NCBI GenBank assembly: GCA_002914805.1
Contig: JXTB01000159.1
Span: forward strand, 1 to 64,000
Origin: Parasponia andersonii
Lineage: Eukaryota; Streptophyta; Magnoliopsida; Rosales; Cannabaceae
Length of the DNA: 64,000 nt
Direction: 5' to 3'
In this document: positions 60,539 to 64,000 of the stretch, piece after piece
Layout of the letters: each line of letters begins with the position of its first letter
Position numbering within the stretch: the stretch's first letter is position 1
Notes under the pieces: generated by a model
What the model saw: the letters and a program-made list of their open reading frames with translations, nothing else
The model's database searches: none
Told to the model about the DNA's origin: nothing
Translations under genes and position numbers: made by a program

Positions 60539-63334
60539 TTTCTCTATTCATATTAAACAACTATAAATAAAAATATTTTTCTTTCCATTACACACATTTT
60601 TTTCTCCTTCTTGACCAATCAATGCTCGTCCCTAAAATTCCACTTTTTTTATTATTTATTTCTTACTTTTCTTATTTGAGGACTAAATATTATAAAATTT
60701 GGCTCAGTTAAGACATCCAATTCCAACTTTATGCGTCAGCACTTTGACCATATGCTGTAAAACCTAATAATGATCGTTCTGAAACATAAAATCATGAATC
60801 CAGGACTTTGAATCCCCACTCACAAACGATAAAATAGCTTCAAATAGGAACACTCTTCTTATTAATCCAGCTTGGTTGAAACCATCATTTGAAGCCTTTT
60901 TTCATATATATTTTTTTTTTCTGTGATGTAGTTCGCTAATCTAGGATTTAGGTTGTCTTGATCTTTTTTCTTTTTCTTTTTTTTTTCAACTATATACTAG
61001 TGAATTTATTAACAAGACAGATTACATTAATACAAAGTTAATTAAATGGTTACTCTTTCTCTTTACTAAGGTATTTTCCTGCTAGATTTTGTTTCGTCAG
61101 GAATTAACAAGGTGTTTTGGGGTTCTTTTCCGTGTTTTCTTTCCTCATGGTTTGACTTTTTGATTTTTTTTTTTAAAATTAATTCCTAGACATATTGCTG
61201 TTCTACAAATTTAAAGGGTTATTGAAATAGTCAGCTGAAAAAGAAAGAAAAAGAAAAGTAGGTAATACTGAGTAAAAAGTTTCAATGTATATATATAAAG
61301 AGATATATACATGAGAATGGATTTAATCCGACGAACTAATCTCGTATTAATACAAATCATATTTTAGTCAACATAAATTAGTTAAAACATAATTTATATC
61401 GACTAAAATATAAACAGAATCGTTACTAGAAAGTATTACATCTGTGGCCATAGATACATTAAATATAAGGACAAAAAGACGGCTGGTCAAGGAAAATGTA
61501 AAATGGGAATGTTTATCCAAAAAATAATTGCACTGAACTTTCTCTTTTGTTCCAATCATCATTTCATTCTCAAGCCCGAATTGAAAAGATGCTCACAATA
61601 GTTAGTATTAATGGTTAAAGGAAAGAAGAAGAAGAAGAAGAAGAGGCATGACTTTAATTTAATACTTCACCACCTACCTTTGAGACTCCTCTATGATCAT
61701 AATTAATTTGTCCTTTTCTATTGTTATTAATACTCTCTCAATTTATAAGCTGAACTTATTATTGATTGTCTTCACTCTTCAAACTATATTTGCCTAACTT
61801 AATTAAATACCTTCAATACATTATCTTCTAGTTATAATGATAAACTATATACTATGTAAATTATTGCATATGTGTTACTTCCCTTGATTCCTTACCCATA
61901 CCATAATGCTGATCATAATAGATCATTATTTTACAATCGCTTAGATGTAAATTTTATCCATTATTATGCACATGCTTACAATGCGTCCCTCGGATCCTTG
62001 GGTCCTCATGACATAAATATACCATTAAATAGAACTCAATATTTTCTTAACAGAATTTTATTTTTTATTTTAAAAATCAAAAGAGCTAATACTACTTAGA
62101 AGAAAAAAATCTTTGAAAGTAAACAACTACATTGCTATTGTTTCTATTAATATTAATTTTAACTAATTCCAAATCACTAATTAATAAAATGTGACATCCA
62201 TAAATAAATTTATCCGTGAGTCTTATACCTATACTAAGGCGTGCCTAATTAATCAATATTGTTCAATTAATTATACTTAAGAATTTTCTTTGTTTTAGTA
62301 AAAGGGTAATAGTGGGTTGCTAGAAAGTGGAAGGAAAAGGGATACGTATCAAGATGTAATAATGCAAAGGTTAAAAAAGCTGAACTGTGGGCTTGTCGAT
62401 GATTGGTCCCCACTGTTTGGAGGTGGGCCTGTCATGAAGTGACGACGATGACGTGTTGGACTAATGATTTGGTGCGTGGACTCCAACTGTGGCATGGGAT
62501 TGAGAAAGTCGTACTTTTTTTTTTTTTTTTTTTTGGGTTTTGCATTTGGTTATTATGCATAAGATATTATCGGCATGCAATTTTGTGTGCCAACTTATAA
62601 GCATGCGGGGGCTAAGAACTAATGCATCATCACCACTCATGGCTTATGTTTTACTGTTAAGCTTCATGCTTCCGCAAAAGGGTCTTTATTAGTTTAGGCA
62701 AGAAAAATAACACGACATTTTTTTTGTGAGGATTCATGTGATTATTATTTCAAGTTTCAAACGAAAAATGATGGTCATTTTCACTTGGGTTTATTTGTAC
62801 ATTACATTAGATGTTGACGAGTGATCATTTTGTTCATTTATCCATAAATTGCATGCCATTTGTTAGGTCGCATCAAGTAGAGGAAGCAATAGGCGGATTC
62901 TGATTATTATTCATTGCTTCGTTGATATTATTATAGAGCATCGAAATTTTGATCATTTCCTAATTTTCCTTAACCATTAGAAAATACAAGGTTTTATGAG
63001 ACCCCGCGAACTTGATTAACTCGAATTTGAGTAAAATTGAAAAGAATCCAACCTCAACCTGGCCAAACCAAATCTGATCTATATATGATTGGTATTCGAT
63101 TTAATAAATTTTTACTTAAATCTGATCAGACCTAAATCTAATAGAAATTCTAATTTTCTTTAATTTACTATGCACTTTTTAACTCTGAAGCCTGAAACTT
63201 ACTAAAAAACTAGAAAACATACGACACTTAGGTTGGTATTCAGTTTATACTTTCTATTCATTGAAATCGGAATATCCTCTTAACCCCCTTAACTGAAGCA
63301 ACATTCACCCTTAGTTAATATCAGAGTGTCAGAA

Positions 63335-64000
63335 TAAGAGCTTGTTTGGTAGTCACTTATTTAAATAATTTTTTATTTTTTAATAAAAAATTGAAAATAC
63401 TTTTTAAAAGCATGTTTGGCAAAATTACTTTTGTTTTCGTTTTTTTAATTTGACAATAAAATTTTCAAAATTTTGAAAACAAAAATTTCTTACTCTCAAA
63501 TTTTTTTTAAACAATTTTGTAGAAATGCTAGTATCAAAATTCAAATATATCTAAACTCACGTCACAATTTCTTTTAATATTTTCTCTCTCATCACTATTT
63601 CTCTTGTCATTATCTCTCTAGCCTCATGTAAAAGTGGTATTTTTCTAAATATTTTTAAAAATTATATTTTTCAAAATAAAAATTTTAAAAGTAGTATTTT
63701 TCAAATTATAATTGTAAAATTTGGTAATTTTTTCAAAAATTTTCAAAAATATTTAGAAAAGTATCACTTTTAAAAGTTTTATTTTGAAAAATACCACTTA
63801 TGAACTTTCTTTAGATCAATACCACTTTTCTCTCTCCTATTTTCTCTTTCATTTTTCTTTTATTACTTTCCCTTTTGATTTTCACTTTCAAAAGTAAAAA
63901 GTACTAAATATGTTTTTATTTTTTTTTTAAAGTACAACATTGTTATTAAACATATTTTTGTTTTTGAAATGAAAAAAGAAAACAAAATAAGAAAAAGTAC
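63335..64000. mobile_element. AT-rich foldback/MITE running off the window
   Basis: It starts near gagcttgtttggtagtcact, a TTGTTTGGT end common in plant hAT-like MITEs. It contains internal inverted text: ggtatttttctaaatatttt…aaa (63632 on) against …aaaaatatttagaaaagtat (63744-63765). The right end is not resolved because the window stops. Confidence 0.4.

Larger units (their letters stand above)
57131..64000. other. gene-free AT-rich region with repeats, window end
   Basis: No gene is recognised on either strand. It contains a second foldback element (57850-58213), a degenerate SINE-like stretch (59280-59440), a dispersed repeat (59565-59830), a 79-bp tandem repeat (59825-59978), a 66-bp tandem repeat (60407-60538), an AAG microsatellite near 61624-61645, and a foldback-rich element running to the window end (63335-64000). 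Confidence 0.6.

Overview
This is a gene-poor, AT-rich stretch of a plant nuclear genome. The genes have many short GT-AG introns, AT-rich intergenic DNA full of small transposons and microsatellites, a LINE remnant and a SINE, and all five protein genes have plant-specific or plant-type families. Residue-level resemblance to Arabidopsis proteins, recalled from memory, points to a core eudicot, probably a rosid. No species can be named from the sequence. Two assembly blemishes are visible: a 343-base N gap (43842-44184) and a single N at 55177 flanked by duplicated sequence.

Layout: (1) 2856-4526 (+), a two-exon IRK-interacting / GIL1-type coiled-coil protein. (2) 9271-16246 (+), a complete 21-exon SEC1/Munc18 gene of the KEULE type, 664 residues. 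(3) 17918-21130 (-), a complete 9-exon class II CPD photolyase (PHR1/UVR2 type), 490 residues, convergent with KEULE. Two of its eight introns need GC donors. (4) 21.5-39.2 kb, about 18 kb without a recognisable intact gene. It holds MITEs, a foldback element, a LINE remnant, a nested insertion, a GC-richer promoter-like island (32930-33570) and a decayed coding-like stretch (37466-37963). (5) 39164-41545 (-), a single-exon 793-residue BED/DUF659 protein, apparently a domesticated hAT transposase. (6) 49289-49361 (-), a tRNA-Lys(CUU) gene next to a split tRNA pseudogene. (7) 51693-54597 (-), a five-exon sterol 4-alpha-methyl oxidase (SMO1 type) with all three histidine boxes. (8) About 55.6-57.1 kb, a broken tandem copy of the SMO1 promoter, exon 1 and part of intron 1, itself split by a ~0.93-kb insertion. 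(9) 57-64 kb, repeats only.

The genes do not form a pathway: they cover auxin/gravity-related signalling, cytokinetic vesicle fusion, UV repair, a domesticated transposase and sterol synthesis. The KEULE - photolyase - DUF659 order matches what I recall as adjacent loci At1g12360, At1g12370 and At1g12380, so this part looks like conserved microsynteny. I found no convincing previously undescribed system. The most useful leads are the two GC-AG introns in the photolyase, the orphan promoter-like island, the SMO1 promoter/exon duplication, and several small-transposon families with well-defined ends.
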